Assembly (NCBI GenBank): GCA_023544605.1
Contig: JAMJFQ010000018.1
Span: 1 to 18,665 of the forward strand
Direction: 5' to 3'
DNA from: ANME-2 cluster archaeon
Lineage (GTDB): Archaea; Halobacteriota; Methanosarcinia; Methanosarcinales; Methanocomedenaceae
DNA length: 18,665 bases
The notes under the pieces were generated by a model, which saw only the letters and a program-made list of their open reading frames with translations, was not told where the DNA came from and made no database searches. Below, in pieces: positions 1-6,325 of this stretch. Each line of letters begins with the position of its first letter. The first letter of the stretch is position 1. The position numbers were made by a program, and so were the translations under genes.

Positions 1-37
1 GTTACTAACAGTATGTTACTAACAGTATGTTACTAAC
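1..37. promoter_or_regulatory. HSR1-type operator array (three tandem GTTACTAAC units)
   Basis: The 14-base unit GTTACTAACAGTAT occurs twice in a row and is followed by a third GTTACTAACA. Read across the junctions, this gives two overlapping copies of CTAAC-N5-GTTAC (5-19 and 19-33). I recall the published binding motif of Archaeoglobus fulgidus HSR1 as CTAAC-N5-GTTAG, so each copy matches 9 of its 10 fixed bases, and the inner TAAC-N5-GTTA is a perfect palindrome. The array lies just upstream of an HSR1-like regulator gene, as expected for autoregulation. The window begins inside or at the edge of the array, so further copies and the TATA box may lie upstream. Confidence 0.75.
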
Positions 38-77
38 ATTGCATCAACAACAAAGAAATATCAGGATGAACAGGTCT

Positions 78-749
78 ATGGAATCGGCACAATTGCTTGA
101 CATACTGGGAAACGAAAACCGCAGGAAGATCATCCAGCTACTTGCCTCCAGGCCCTGCTACGTCGGCGAGATAACCGAACGTATCGGGCTTGGAGCCAAA
201 GCGGTTCTGGGACATCTGGATATGATTGAGCAGACTGGCATGATCCGTGCAGACACGAACGAAAAGCGGCGGAAATACTACCAGATAACAGAAAATCTGA
301 AACTGGAAGTGTTTGTCTCGCCATACTCCTATACAGTAGAAACAAGTACGGTCCATCAGCATCCGTCAGGGGATGGAATAGAGGAACCATTCCCTGCCCA
401 GGAAGATGATGTAAAGGCCGAAGATGCACTGAAAGAACTGAACCGCAAGCTCTTTGAACTGGAATCGCGGCGGCGGGGGTTGGCAAACCAACAACGGAAC
501 ATCGAAGGCGAGATGACAGATGTCATGGCACAATGCATCGATCGGCTCCATGAAGTGGCACAAGACCATCTGGAAGCCGACATATTGATGACAATAATAA
601 GGGAACCCCAGAACAGACGTTCCCTGTCCATGAACCTGGGACTACCTGAATACTTCATTGAACCACAGATACAGTCATTGATAGAGCGTGGTATAATGAA
701 CGAGAGGCAGATCAACAATAGACAATTGCTAACGCTGATAGATGGATGA
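78..749 (+). CDS. HSR1/Phr-like ArsR-family heat-shock transcriptional regulator
   Basis: This is probably the DNA-binding repressor of the heat-shock unit that it heads. Counting from the chosen start (223 residues), residues 1-75 form an ArsR-type winged helix, with the recognition helix around residues 40-55 and a basic wing at KRRK. Residues 112-160 are heptad-like and highly charged, probably a coiled coil for dimerisation. Residues 166-208 look like a second helix-turn-helix. The next genes are cdc48 and hsp20, the same order as in the Archaeoglobus HSR1 operon. The ATG at 27 lies inside the operator repeat and is very unlikely to be the start. ATG at 66 and 78 are both possible, and neither has a good ribosome site. 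I chose 78 because the regulator domain begins there. The family call is good; the HSR1 orthology is inferred from context plus operator. Confidence 0.8.
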   Translation: MESAQLLDILGNENRRKIIQLLASRPCYVGEITERIGLGAKAVLGHLDMIEQTGMIRADTNEKRRKYYQITENLKLEVFVSPYSYTVETSTVHQHPSGDGIEEPFPAQEDDVKAEDALKELNRKLFELESRRRGLANQQRNIEGEMTDVMAQCIDRLHEVAQDHLEADILMTIIREPQNRRSLSMNLGLPEYFIEPQIQSLIERGIMNERQINNRQLLTLIDG

Positions 750-848
750 ACAGGATATATACTATAGATAAGATGAATAAAAGATATATCACTATAAATT
801 ACAATTACATAACAAGAAAATCCTCCCGTCGGTCGGATTAACTTGAGC

Positions 849-874
849 ATATAAAGTTACACTTTATGTACTAA
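849..874 (+). promoter_or_regulatory. Probable internal promoter of cdc48 with a degenerate operator
   Basis: ATATAAA at 849-855 is a good archaeal TATA box. Initiation about 25 bases downstream would give a leader of roughly 14 bases carrying GGAG (881-884) before the ATG at 894. Directly after the TATA box, 856-874 reads GTTAC, a spacer, then TATGTACTAA. This resembles the upstream array (GTTAC, then TATGTTACTAA) with two bases lost. The 144-base gap after the regulator gene suggests cdc48 and hsp20 can be transcribed separately from it. The rest of the gap (750-848) is AT-rich, with only a weak AATCC/GGATT inverted repeat at 819-839. Confidence 0.5.
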
Positions 875-893
875 AACAAAGGAGAAATAGATA

Positions 894-3149
894 ATGGCCA
901 AGGAATTAACACTCAGGGTCGCAGAATCCCATCACAGGGATGTGGGGCGTGATATCGCCCGTATCGAGCGTGAAAAGATGGAAGAGCTCGATCTGGTAAG
1001 CGGCGACTATATAGAGATCAATGGTAAGGACACCACCTATGCTATTGTATGGCCTGCTTACCCTGAGGACAGGGGTAAGGAGCTGTTAAGGATTGATGGC
1101 AATATCAGGAATAACGCCAGGGTGAGCCTGGATGATAAGGTGATTATCAAAAAGGCAGAGGCTAAGGAAGCAAAGAGGGTCACCCTTGCACCCACTCAGG
1201 CCGTCAGGATGGTAGGAGGAGCACAGTACATTCACAGGCTGCTGGAAGGCCGCCCCATTAAGAAAGGTCAGCAGATAAGGATCGAGACGGTCAGCAATCC
1301 ACTGAACTTTGTTGTGGTAACCACACAGCCCACCGGTCCGGTATTCGTTGGCAAGAGCACGAGCATACACCTCAAGGAAGAAATCGTGGACCAGAGTGAA
1401 CTCATTGGTGTACCACATACCACATACGAAGATATCGGGGGCTTGAGACGTGAGATAGAACTGGTCAGGGAGATGATCGAACTCCCACTGCGCCACCCTG
1501 AACTGTTCCAGAAACTGGGAATTGAACCACCAAAAGGCGTACTGCTCCACGGTCCCCCAGGTACAGGTAAGACCCTGATAGCCAAAGCAGTGGCTAATGA
1601 GACTGATGCCAATTTCGTGTCTATCAGCGGTCCTGAGATAGTGTCCAAGTACTACGGCGAGAGTGAGAAGCATCTCAGGGATATGTTTGACGAGGCTGAA
1701 AAGAACGCGCCAACGATCATATTCATTGATGAGATCGATAGTATCGCACCCAAGCGAGGCGAGGTCACCGGGGAAGTAGAGCGCAGGGTTGTCGCCCAGC
1801 TGCTCAGTCTTATGGACGGGCTGAAAACCAGGGGTGAAGTCATCGTCATCGCTGCTACGAACAGGCCCAATTCCATTGATGAAGCACTGCGCCGGGGCGG
1901 CAGGTTCGACCGTGAGATCGAGATAGGTATCCCTGATGTGAACGGCAGGCTGGAGATCCTTCAGGTACATACACGGGGTATGCCGCTCTCACCTGAACTC
2001 AGGGGAGAAGGAAATGATGATGGTAAACTGAAGATGATAGCCGACCGTACCCACGGATTCGTTGGCGCAGATCTGTCCTCACTGGCCAAGGAAGCTGCCA
2101 TGCATGCACTGCGTAAGTTCCTTCCAGAGATAAACATTGATGAGGAAATACCTGATGAAACGCTGGACAGACTGATAGTTACCACTGTTGACTTCGAAGA
2201 TGCACTGAAGAACATTGAACCTTCTGCCATGAGGGAAGTGTTCTTTGAAGTGCCTCAGGTGAAATGGGGCGATATCGGCGGACAAGATGACGTCAAGAAA
2301 GGATTGATCGAGGCAGTTGAATGGCCGCTGAAGTATCCGGAAGCATTCGAAGCTATCAAGACCAAACCGCCAAAAGGTATTCTGCTTTTTGGTCCGCCCG
2401 GGACGGGTAAGACAATGCTGGCCAAGGCGGTGGCTAACGAGAGCGAGGCAAATTTCATCAGTATTAAGGGGCCTGAGCTTCTGAGCAAGTATGTTGGCGA
2501 GAGCGAAAAGGCAGTGCGTGAACTGTTCAGGAAAGCCAGACAGGCCAGTCCTACAGTCATCTTCTTTGATGAATTGGACAGCATTGCACCCAGCAGACAT
2601 GCTGGGGATGACAATCATGTGTCTGAGCGAGTAATCAGTCAGATACTCACTGAGATGGACGGTATGGAAGAGTTAAAGGACGTGCTGGTAATTGCGGCAA
2701 CAAACCGACCTGATATGGTGGATGCTGCACTGCTGAGGCCCGGACGGCTGGACCGGCTGATATACATCATGCCACCAAATAGCGAAGCAAGGAAAGATAT
2801 ATTCCAGATACACCTGAAGGATAAAACCGTAAAGGATGTTGACTTGAACGAACTGGCAAGAATGACTGACGGATATGTGGGTGCTGATATAGAAGCAATA
2901 TGCCGTGAGGCATCTATCGTAGCACTACGCGAGATAATCAAACCGGGTTTATCAAGGGAAGAAGTAAAAGAACGTTCTAAATCCATAAGTATAGATATGG
3001 GACATTTTGACCAGGCATTGCTCAGGGTTAAACCCACAACGTCAAGGAACAAACTTCAGGACTATTCGAAAATAGCCCAGGAATTTGCCAGATACACCTC
3101 TGTGGGTGCAAAAGGTGAAGCTGAAGAGAAACTTGGAATATATGCATAA
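894..3149 (+). CDS. cdc48: Cdc48/VAT-type AAA+ unfoldase (CDC48 family ATPase)
   Basis: A cytosolic hexameric ATPase that unfolds proteins, probably feeding them to the 20S proteasome. The 751 residues are the usual length. An N-terminal CDC48 domain pair covers residues 1-170. The D1 ATPase has Walker A GPPGTGKT at 220-227, Walker B IIFIDE at 275-280 and a KYYG pore loop at 252-255. The D2 ATPase has Walker A at 500-507, Walker B VIFFDE at 555-560 and KYVG at 532-535. Both arginine-rich second regions of homology are present (ATNRP at 321-325 in D1 and again in D2). The last three residues, IYA, fit the HbYX rule (hydrophobic, Tyr, any) used by proteasomal ATPases to dock on 20S particles. 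The ribosome site GGAG sits nine bases before the ATG. It lies between a heat-shock regulator and hsp20, which fits a role in coping with misfolded protein. Confidence 0.97.
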   Translation: MAKELTLRVAESHHRDVGRDIARIEREKMEELDLVSGDYIEINGKDTTYAIVWPAYPEDRGKELLRIDGNIRNNARVSLDDKVIIKKAEAKEAKRVTLAPTQAVRMVGGAQYIHRLLEGRPIKKGQQIRIETVSNPLNFVVVTTQPTGPVFVGKSTSIHLKEEIVDQSELIGVPHTTYEDIGGLRREIELVREMIELPLRHPELFQKLGIEPPKGVLLHGPPGTGKTLIAKAVANETDANFVSISGPEIVSKYYGESEKHLRDMFDEAEKNAPTIIFIDEIDSIAPKRGEVTGEVERRVVAQLLSLMDGLKTRGEVIVIAATNRPNSIDEALRRGGRFDREIEIGIPDVNGRLEILQVHTRGMPLSPELRGEGNDDGKLKMIADRTHGFVGADLSSLAKEAAMHALRKFLPEINIDEEIPDETLDRLIVTTVDFEDALKNIEPSAMREVFFEVPQVKWGDIGGQDDVKKGLIEAVEWPLKYPEAFEAIKTKPPKGILLFGPPGTGKTMLAKAVANESEANFISIKGPELLSKYVGESEKAVRELFRKARQASPTVIFFDELDSIAPSRHAGDDNHVSERVISQILTEMDGMEELKDVLVIAATNRPDMVDAALLRPGRLDRLIYIMPPNSEARKDIFQIHLKDKTVKDVDLNELARMTDGYVGADIEAICREASIVALREIIKPGLSREEVKERSKSISIDMGHFDQALLRVKPTTSRNKLQDYSKIAQEFARYTSVGAKGEAEEKLGIYA

Positions 3150-3184
3150 GAGAACGGAATATCAAATTAATGAGGTGATAACAA

Positions 3185-3709
3185 ATGTTGAATAGACGAA
3201 AGCGGGACATGTTTGAAGACATGTTTGAAGAGATGGAAAAGATGATTGGAAGCATGTTGAATTCCAGTCTTGAAGCAGGACCTGGTGCCAATGGTGAACC
3301 CCTGGTATGGGGATTTTCCGTGACCCAAAGAGGTGATGAGTCCCCAGAGATCAGGGAGTTCGGGAACTTGGACCTGCGCCCTGCACTTGGGTTGCCAGAT
3401 GAGGCAGCAGTCCACCCACAGCAATTGGATGGTAGTATGAGAAAGCCCTTTATCGATATCCTGGAAGGTGAGGATGTGCTCATCGTGGTGGTGGAGATGC
3501 CGGGTGTCTCTAAAAAGGATATTGCCCTTGACTGCAATGGCACCACGCTTGATATCAAGGCATTGACCGAAGACAGGACGTATTCAGAACATGTGGAACT
3601 ACCTGCCAGAGTGCTGCCGGATTCGGCAAAGGCCACATACCAAAACGGTGTGCTGGAATTGATCTTCCAGTACGACAGATCTGATAAGCATTCCATCAAG
3701 ATAAGCTAG
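3185..3709 (+). CDS. hsp20: Hsp20/alpha-crystallin family small heat-shock protein
   Basis: An ATP-independent holdase that keeps unfolding proteins soluble. The N-terminal arm is methionine- and acid-rich (residues 8-24) and variable, as is normal in the family. The alpha-crystallin domain runs from about residue 87 to 168. It contains VEMPGV (103-108) and the family signature A-x-x-x-NGVLEL (149-159). The C-terminal IKI (171-173) is the I-x-I tail motif that bridges dimers into larger oligomers. The gene follows cdc48 by 35 bases with a strong ribosome site GAGGTG (3172-3177) and precedes a terminator, so it is almost certainly co-transcribed with cdc48. Confidence 0.95.
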   Translation: MLNRRKRDMFEDMFEEMEKMIGSMLNSSLEAGPGANGEPLVWGFSVTQRGDESPEIREFGNLDLRPALGLPDEAAVHPQQLDGSMRKPFIDILEGEDVLIVVVEMPGVSKKDIALDCNGTTLDIKALTEDRTYSEHVELPARVLPDSAKATYQNGVLELIFQYDRSDKHSIKIS

Positions 3710-3729
3710 AACGGTATTTTATATTTTGG

Positions 3730-3772
3730 GCCGGTAATGTATGGTTTTACCGGCGCAGATTTTCTCTTTTTT
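3730..3772 (+). terminator. Hairpin terminator closing the heat-shock unit
   Basis: GCCGGTAA (3730-3737) pairs perfectly with TTACCGGC (3747-3754) across a nine-base loop. A T-rich tail follows (3760-3772, TTTTCTCTTTTTT). The tail is on the + strand only, so it serves the regulator-cdc48-hsp20 unit. In the other direction the hairpin is followed by A-rich sequence, so it is not an obvious terminator for the convergent gene. Confidence 0.75.
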
Positions 3773-3800
3773 AAAAGAACCACAGGGATTAATCCATACA

Positions 3801-4577
3801 TTATAGCAAAGAATGGTTTAGCAACTTATCCATATCATATCCCATGGCTTCAAAAAAAGTATGGTCAGCGATAAAGTAATTGTTCGGGATTATGGTATCA
3901 AGATATCCGTACCAGTAGACCACCATGCCTGGCCCGAATAATTCCTCATAGAATCCCAGTTGTTTTTTTTGGTACCTATTATGTTCGGTCTCGTCTGCGA
4001 ACAAGGCTTTGCTCTCGATCCACTTCACCGTATGACCATCTACATCAATGGATTCCTGTAGCAAAAAATCAGGTGTTTTGGCATTTGGTTCCTTGTTCAG
4101 GTCTGATTCAGTAAGGAAATCAAGGTCATAGTCTGTTAACCAATCATGGATCAACGCTTCACCCAGATCCCCCAAACGACTCTGCACCTCATGGCCTCGT
4201 GGAGAAAAATCCATATCATTATCAATCGCCTGAATAACTTCCTGCTTCAGCCGTTTGTTGTTAAGTATTGCAGGGTTTTTGATTACGGATTTACTTTTTA
4301 ATCCCATCTCCTTTAGCATAATGGATGCAATAAGTACAGGAGGAAAATGGTTTTGACCTGCAAGTTGTAGAATGGTTTTCCCTTTGTACCATGACCTGAC
4401 CATCCGGGGAGCCTTTTGTACAACCCTGCTGTGATATCTCTTGACGTTGCGCACGGTTTTCTGGTGAGATATGCTTGAGATAGTACTGATACTCACCGAG
4501 TATTTTCTGGATACCTTGCTGATATCCTCCGAGCTTTCAAGTTCCTGGTAAATCCGCTGGTATGTGTCTTTATTCAT
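3801..4577 (-). CDS. TPD-motif PD-(D/E)xK nuclease-like protein (CDIN1/C15orf41 family)
   Basis: Residues 1-45 look like a helix-turn-helix region (KVSRKYSVSISTISSISHQ). A second basic helical segment (60-115) follows, including RSWYKGKTILQLA. The C-terminal domain has a PD-(D/E)xK nuclease core: GDLGE (136-140), TPDFLL (168-173), WIESKA (186-191) and a downstream YQKKQ (202-206). The order TPD, then WIESKA, then FGPGMVVYWYGY (214-225) is characteristic of the family of human CDIN1, the codanin-1 partner mutated in congenital dyserythropoietic anaemia type I. All expected catalytic residues are present, so it is probably an active nuclease; its substrate is unknown to me. It starts 11 bases after prf1 with no clear ribosome site, so it is probably co-transcribed and translationally coupled. 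Family call fairly sure; function inferred. Confidence 0.85.
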   Translation of the reverse strand: MNKDTYQRIYQELESSEDISKVSRKYSVSISTISSISHQKTVRNVKRYHSRVVQKAPRMVRSWYKGKTILQLAGQNHFPPVLIASIMLKEMGLKSKSVIKNPAILNNKRLKQEVIQAIDNDMDFSPRGHEVQSRLGDLGEALIHDWLTDYDLDFLTESDLNKEPNAKTPDFLLQESIDVDGHTVKWIESKALFADETEHNRYQKKQLGFYEELFGPGMVVYWYGYLDTIIPNNYFIADHTFFEAMGYDMDKLLNHSLL

Positions 4578-4588
4578 TGTTCGCTGTA

Positions 4589-5836
4589 TTAAATCCCGGT
4601 CTTATACCTGAGTACGGCCGCTATTCCGCCAAAGGCATTCATTAACTGGGCACCTTCTTCGAAATCAGTAGAAATAAACTCGATCTGTGTGCTCATCTGG
4701 TCTGCCAATGTGGATAGTTCATCCACGATGTCCACAGAACCAGTGGCTTTGACAGTTGCACCACATTTTGAACACTGAGCGAACTCAGGCAATTCTTCGC
4801 CAGCTCTTCGGGTCACGGTCACTGCACTCACATTATTGCACTGGGTACACTGGGTATCGATCCGCTCACTTCGCAGATCCTCAGACATCAGCAGCACTCC
4901 AACAGACCCTACCTGGAGGTTACGCCTGACATCATCCTCACCATAGGCAGCCAGGCCGCTATCACTCACCAGTTCCTTTAAGAAATGTTCAATATGATTT
5001 TTTTCCTTGATGACATCCAGGTTCATCAGGGCATCCGAGGCATTATCCACCAGTTCAAAAAGCCCGCTCTCATCCGTATATGACGTGTCGAACAGGCCCA
5101 GAATCTTCTTTTGCAGTTCATGGTGAAAAAATTCCCCCTCCTCGAACTCTTCCTTTGTGGGTGAAGGACCGCCGATAAGTATAGCTTCCAGATGTTTGTG
5201 GTCAACAGTGAGAAATACTTTGCTGGCAATATCTCCTATGCGTTTATAAAAATCATGGATGGCGATCAGCCGCAATTGCTGGAAACGGTGAGCGCTCTGG
5301 CCGCCTTTACGCTGCTTACCTGGTACGTTCGAGGTCATGTGGTCCATTACTTCTACACGCTTACCCTTGAGCAGACCCACAGTGGCTTCCCGGCGGTCCA
5401 GCACCAGCAGGCCATAGGTCATCTTATCTGTAAGCATATCCTCAAGCGTTTCGAGGTAGAAGGCAGAATCGCAATGGTATTTATATGATATCAGGGGCTC
5501 GGGGGGTTCCACGGTAAAACTCTGCAGGTCAGTCTTGTTACTTCCCACATCTACTGCACCGGTAAACAGTACGATTCCGCTTGGGGGTGCTTTTGGGATG
5601 TACCTCAATCTGGACATCAGGCTCTCCAGCGCACTTTGCACATTGGTCCTGGTAAGCTTTGATTTTATGTTGGCAGCCTGACCGTGTTCATCCCTGAGCT
5701 GGCCAACTACATCTGATATCTGTTTGTCATGAGGGATATAGAGGGATATTAGTTCGGTGCCCCTTCCCTTTTTTGAACGCAGCTCTTCAAGTCGGCGTTT
5801 GAATTCATAACGTTTGTGAGCATCTGATTCAGTCAT
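4589..5836 (-). CDS. prf1: Archaeal peptide chain release factor 1 (aRF1)
   Basis: Recognises all three stop codons in the ribosomal A site and triggers release of the finished protein. At 415 residues it is normal for aRF1. The N domain has the stop-decoding NIKS motif (56-59) and YxCxxxF (120-126). The middle domain has the catalytic GGQ (178-180) within RKGGQSAHRF. The C domain carries a zinc-ribbon insertion with CTQC (330-333) and CSKC (355-358). The start ATG has GGAG 12 bases upstream (5849-5852), a slightly long spacing. It leads a two-gene unit with the CDIN1-like protein. Confidence 0.97.
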   Translation of the reverse strand: MTESDAHKRYEFKRRLEELRSKKGRGTELISLYIPHDKQISDVVGQLRDEHGQAANIKSKLTRTNVQSALESLMSRLRYIPKAPPSGIVLFTGAVDVGSNKTDLQSFTVEPPEPLISYKYHCDSAFYLETLEDMLTDKMTYGLLVLDRREATVGLLKGKRVEVMDHMTSNVPGKQRKGGQSAHRFQQLRLIAIHDFYKRIGDIASKVFLTVDHKHLEAILIGGPSPTKEEFEEGEFFHHELQKKILGLFDTSYTDESGLFELVDNASDALMNLDVIKEKNHIEHFLKELVSDSGLAAYGEDDVRRNLQVGSVGVLLMSEDLRSERIDTQCTQCNNVSAVTVTRRAGEELPEFAQCSKCGATVKATGSVDIVDELSTLADQMSTQIEFISTDFEEGAQLMNAFGGIAAVLRYKTGI

Positions 5837-5884
5837 CTGTTTTTATATCTCCGAATAAAACAGTTGTAAATACAGGCCATCGGC

Positions 5885-5891
5885 TATATAT
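5885..5891 (-). promoter_or_regulatory. prf1: TATA box of prf1
   Basis: Reading on the - strand, ATATATAGCC lies about 50 bases before the prf1 ATG. Initiation about 25 bases downstream (near 5860) would give a leader of about 25 bases that contains the GGAG ribosome site. This suggests prf1 has its own promoter rather than relying on the small gene upstream. Confidence 0.5.
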
Positions 5892-5907
5892 GTTTTCTTA
5901 GAACTAT

Positions 5908-6213
5908 CTATTCAAAAATCTTTTTCATGTGCCCAAAATGGTTTTTAACGTTTTTTTCTATCTTAGGGTCCCACTCATTTGCAGTATCCCAGAAGAACTT
6001 GATCTTACTATCCTTATCTTTTAATTGTATAGGAGCCACCTTATCAATGCTTTCACCAATGGTCTGGATATATTGTCTGCCAATCTCCCTTTTGATATCA
6101 TAGAACAGATTTAACAGGTTCATGCGAATTTCCATCTCATTTTTCTTTGAATAGCGCGACCATAATGTTTCCATGTCATGTTTAACAGGATGAATTTCCT
6201 CTTTATTACTCAT
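5908..6213 (-). CDS. Conserved-looking small protein of unknown function (101 residues)
   Basis: I do not recognise this protein. It is rich in Lys and Glu, mostly helical in character, and has no signal peptide, membrane segment, cysteine cluster or visible helix-turn-helix. Aromatic residues cluster near the C-terminus (FFWDTANEWDP). A TTG start 15 bases further upstream is possible, but the ATG at 6213 is preferred because GGGGAT precedes it at a usable distance. It is transcribed divergently from trpC, and the palindromic TATA element between them reads well in its direction (ATATATAAGG). It also lies 71 bases upstream of prf1 on the same strand. Codon pattern and AT-richness are slightly different from the neighbours, but I could not quantify this. 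Confidence 0.6.
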   Translation of the reverse strand: MSNKEEIHPVKHDMETLWSRYSKKNEMEIRMNLLNLFYDIKREIGRQYIQTIGESIDKVAPIQLKDKDSKIKFFWDTANEWDPKIEKNVKNHFGHMKKIFE

Positions 6214-6235
6214 AGTATCCCCAATCAAATTTCAT

Positions 6236-6303
6236 TGTACTTTTATGACGCCTATTTTCCATAAACCTTATATATCCTGTACAACAATGTACACTGATGT
6301 ACT
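6236..6303 (+). promoter_or_regulatory. trpCBA promoter with TRP-box-like TGTAC repeats
   Basis: TTATATAT (6268-6275) is the TATA element. Just downstream come TGTACA (6278), TGTACA (6288) and TGTACT (6298), spaced exactly 10 bp and so on one face of the helix. A fourth, TGTACT (6236), lies 42 bp upstream of the first. The expected trpC transcription start is near 6298, so the boxes cover the start site. TGTACA is the TRP box bound by the repressor TrpY in Methanothermobacter, as I recall. The TATA core is nearly palindromic, so the same element could drive the divergent small gene, with the box at 6236 over its start. The repressor gene is not in the window. Confidence 0.7.
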
Positions 6304-6325
6304 AACATATACAATTGGTTTGAAC

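Noticed and set aside
1..37. Start of a CRISPR array
   Set aside because: The repeats are directly adjacent, short and without spacers, and match a known operator design.
27..77. Extended N-terminus of the heat-shock regulator from the ATG at 27
   Set aside because: The ATG is part of the 14-bp operator repeat, and the extra residues do not resemble the ArsR fold.
819..839. Hairpin AATCC/GGATT as a terminator after the regulator gene
   Set aside because: The five-base stem is weak, has no T-run and is followed by a promoter; there is not enough support to list it.
750..893. Possible C/D-box or other small RNA in the longest gaps
   Set aside because: No paired C (RUGAUGA) and D (CUGA) boxes at suitable distance could be found here or at 13807-13859.
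1086..1970. Long open frame of 294 codons antisense to cdc48
   Set aside because: It lies wholly inside a certain AAA ATPase gene, has no recognisable domain or ribosome site, and similar shadows occur opposite the second ATPase domain.
5192..5488. Open frame of 98 codons on the + strand within prf1
   Set aside because: It is antisense to conserved aRF1 sequence, with no promoter or family features.
6245..6325. Longer trpC N-terminus from the ATG at 6245 or 6287
   Set aside because: These codons lie upstream of, or within, the TATA box and TRP boxes, and the catalytic numbering fits the ATG at 6326.
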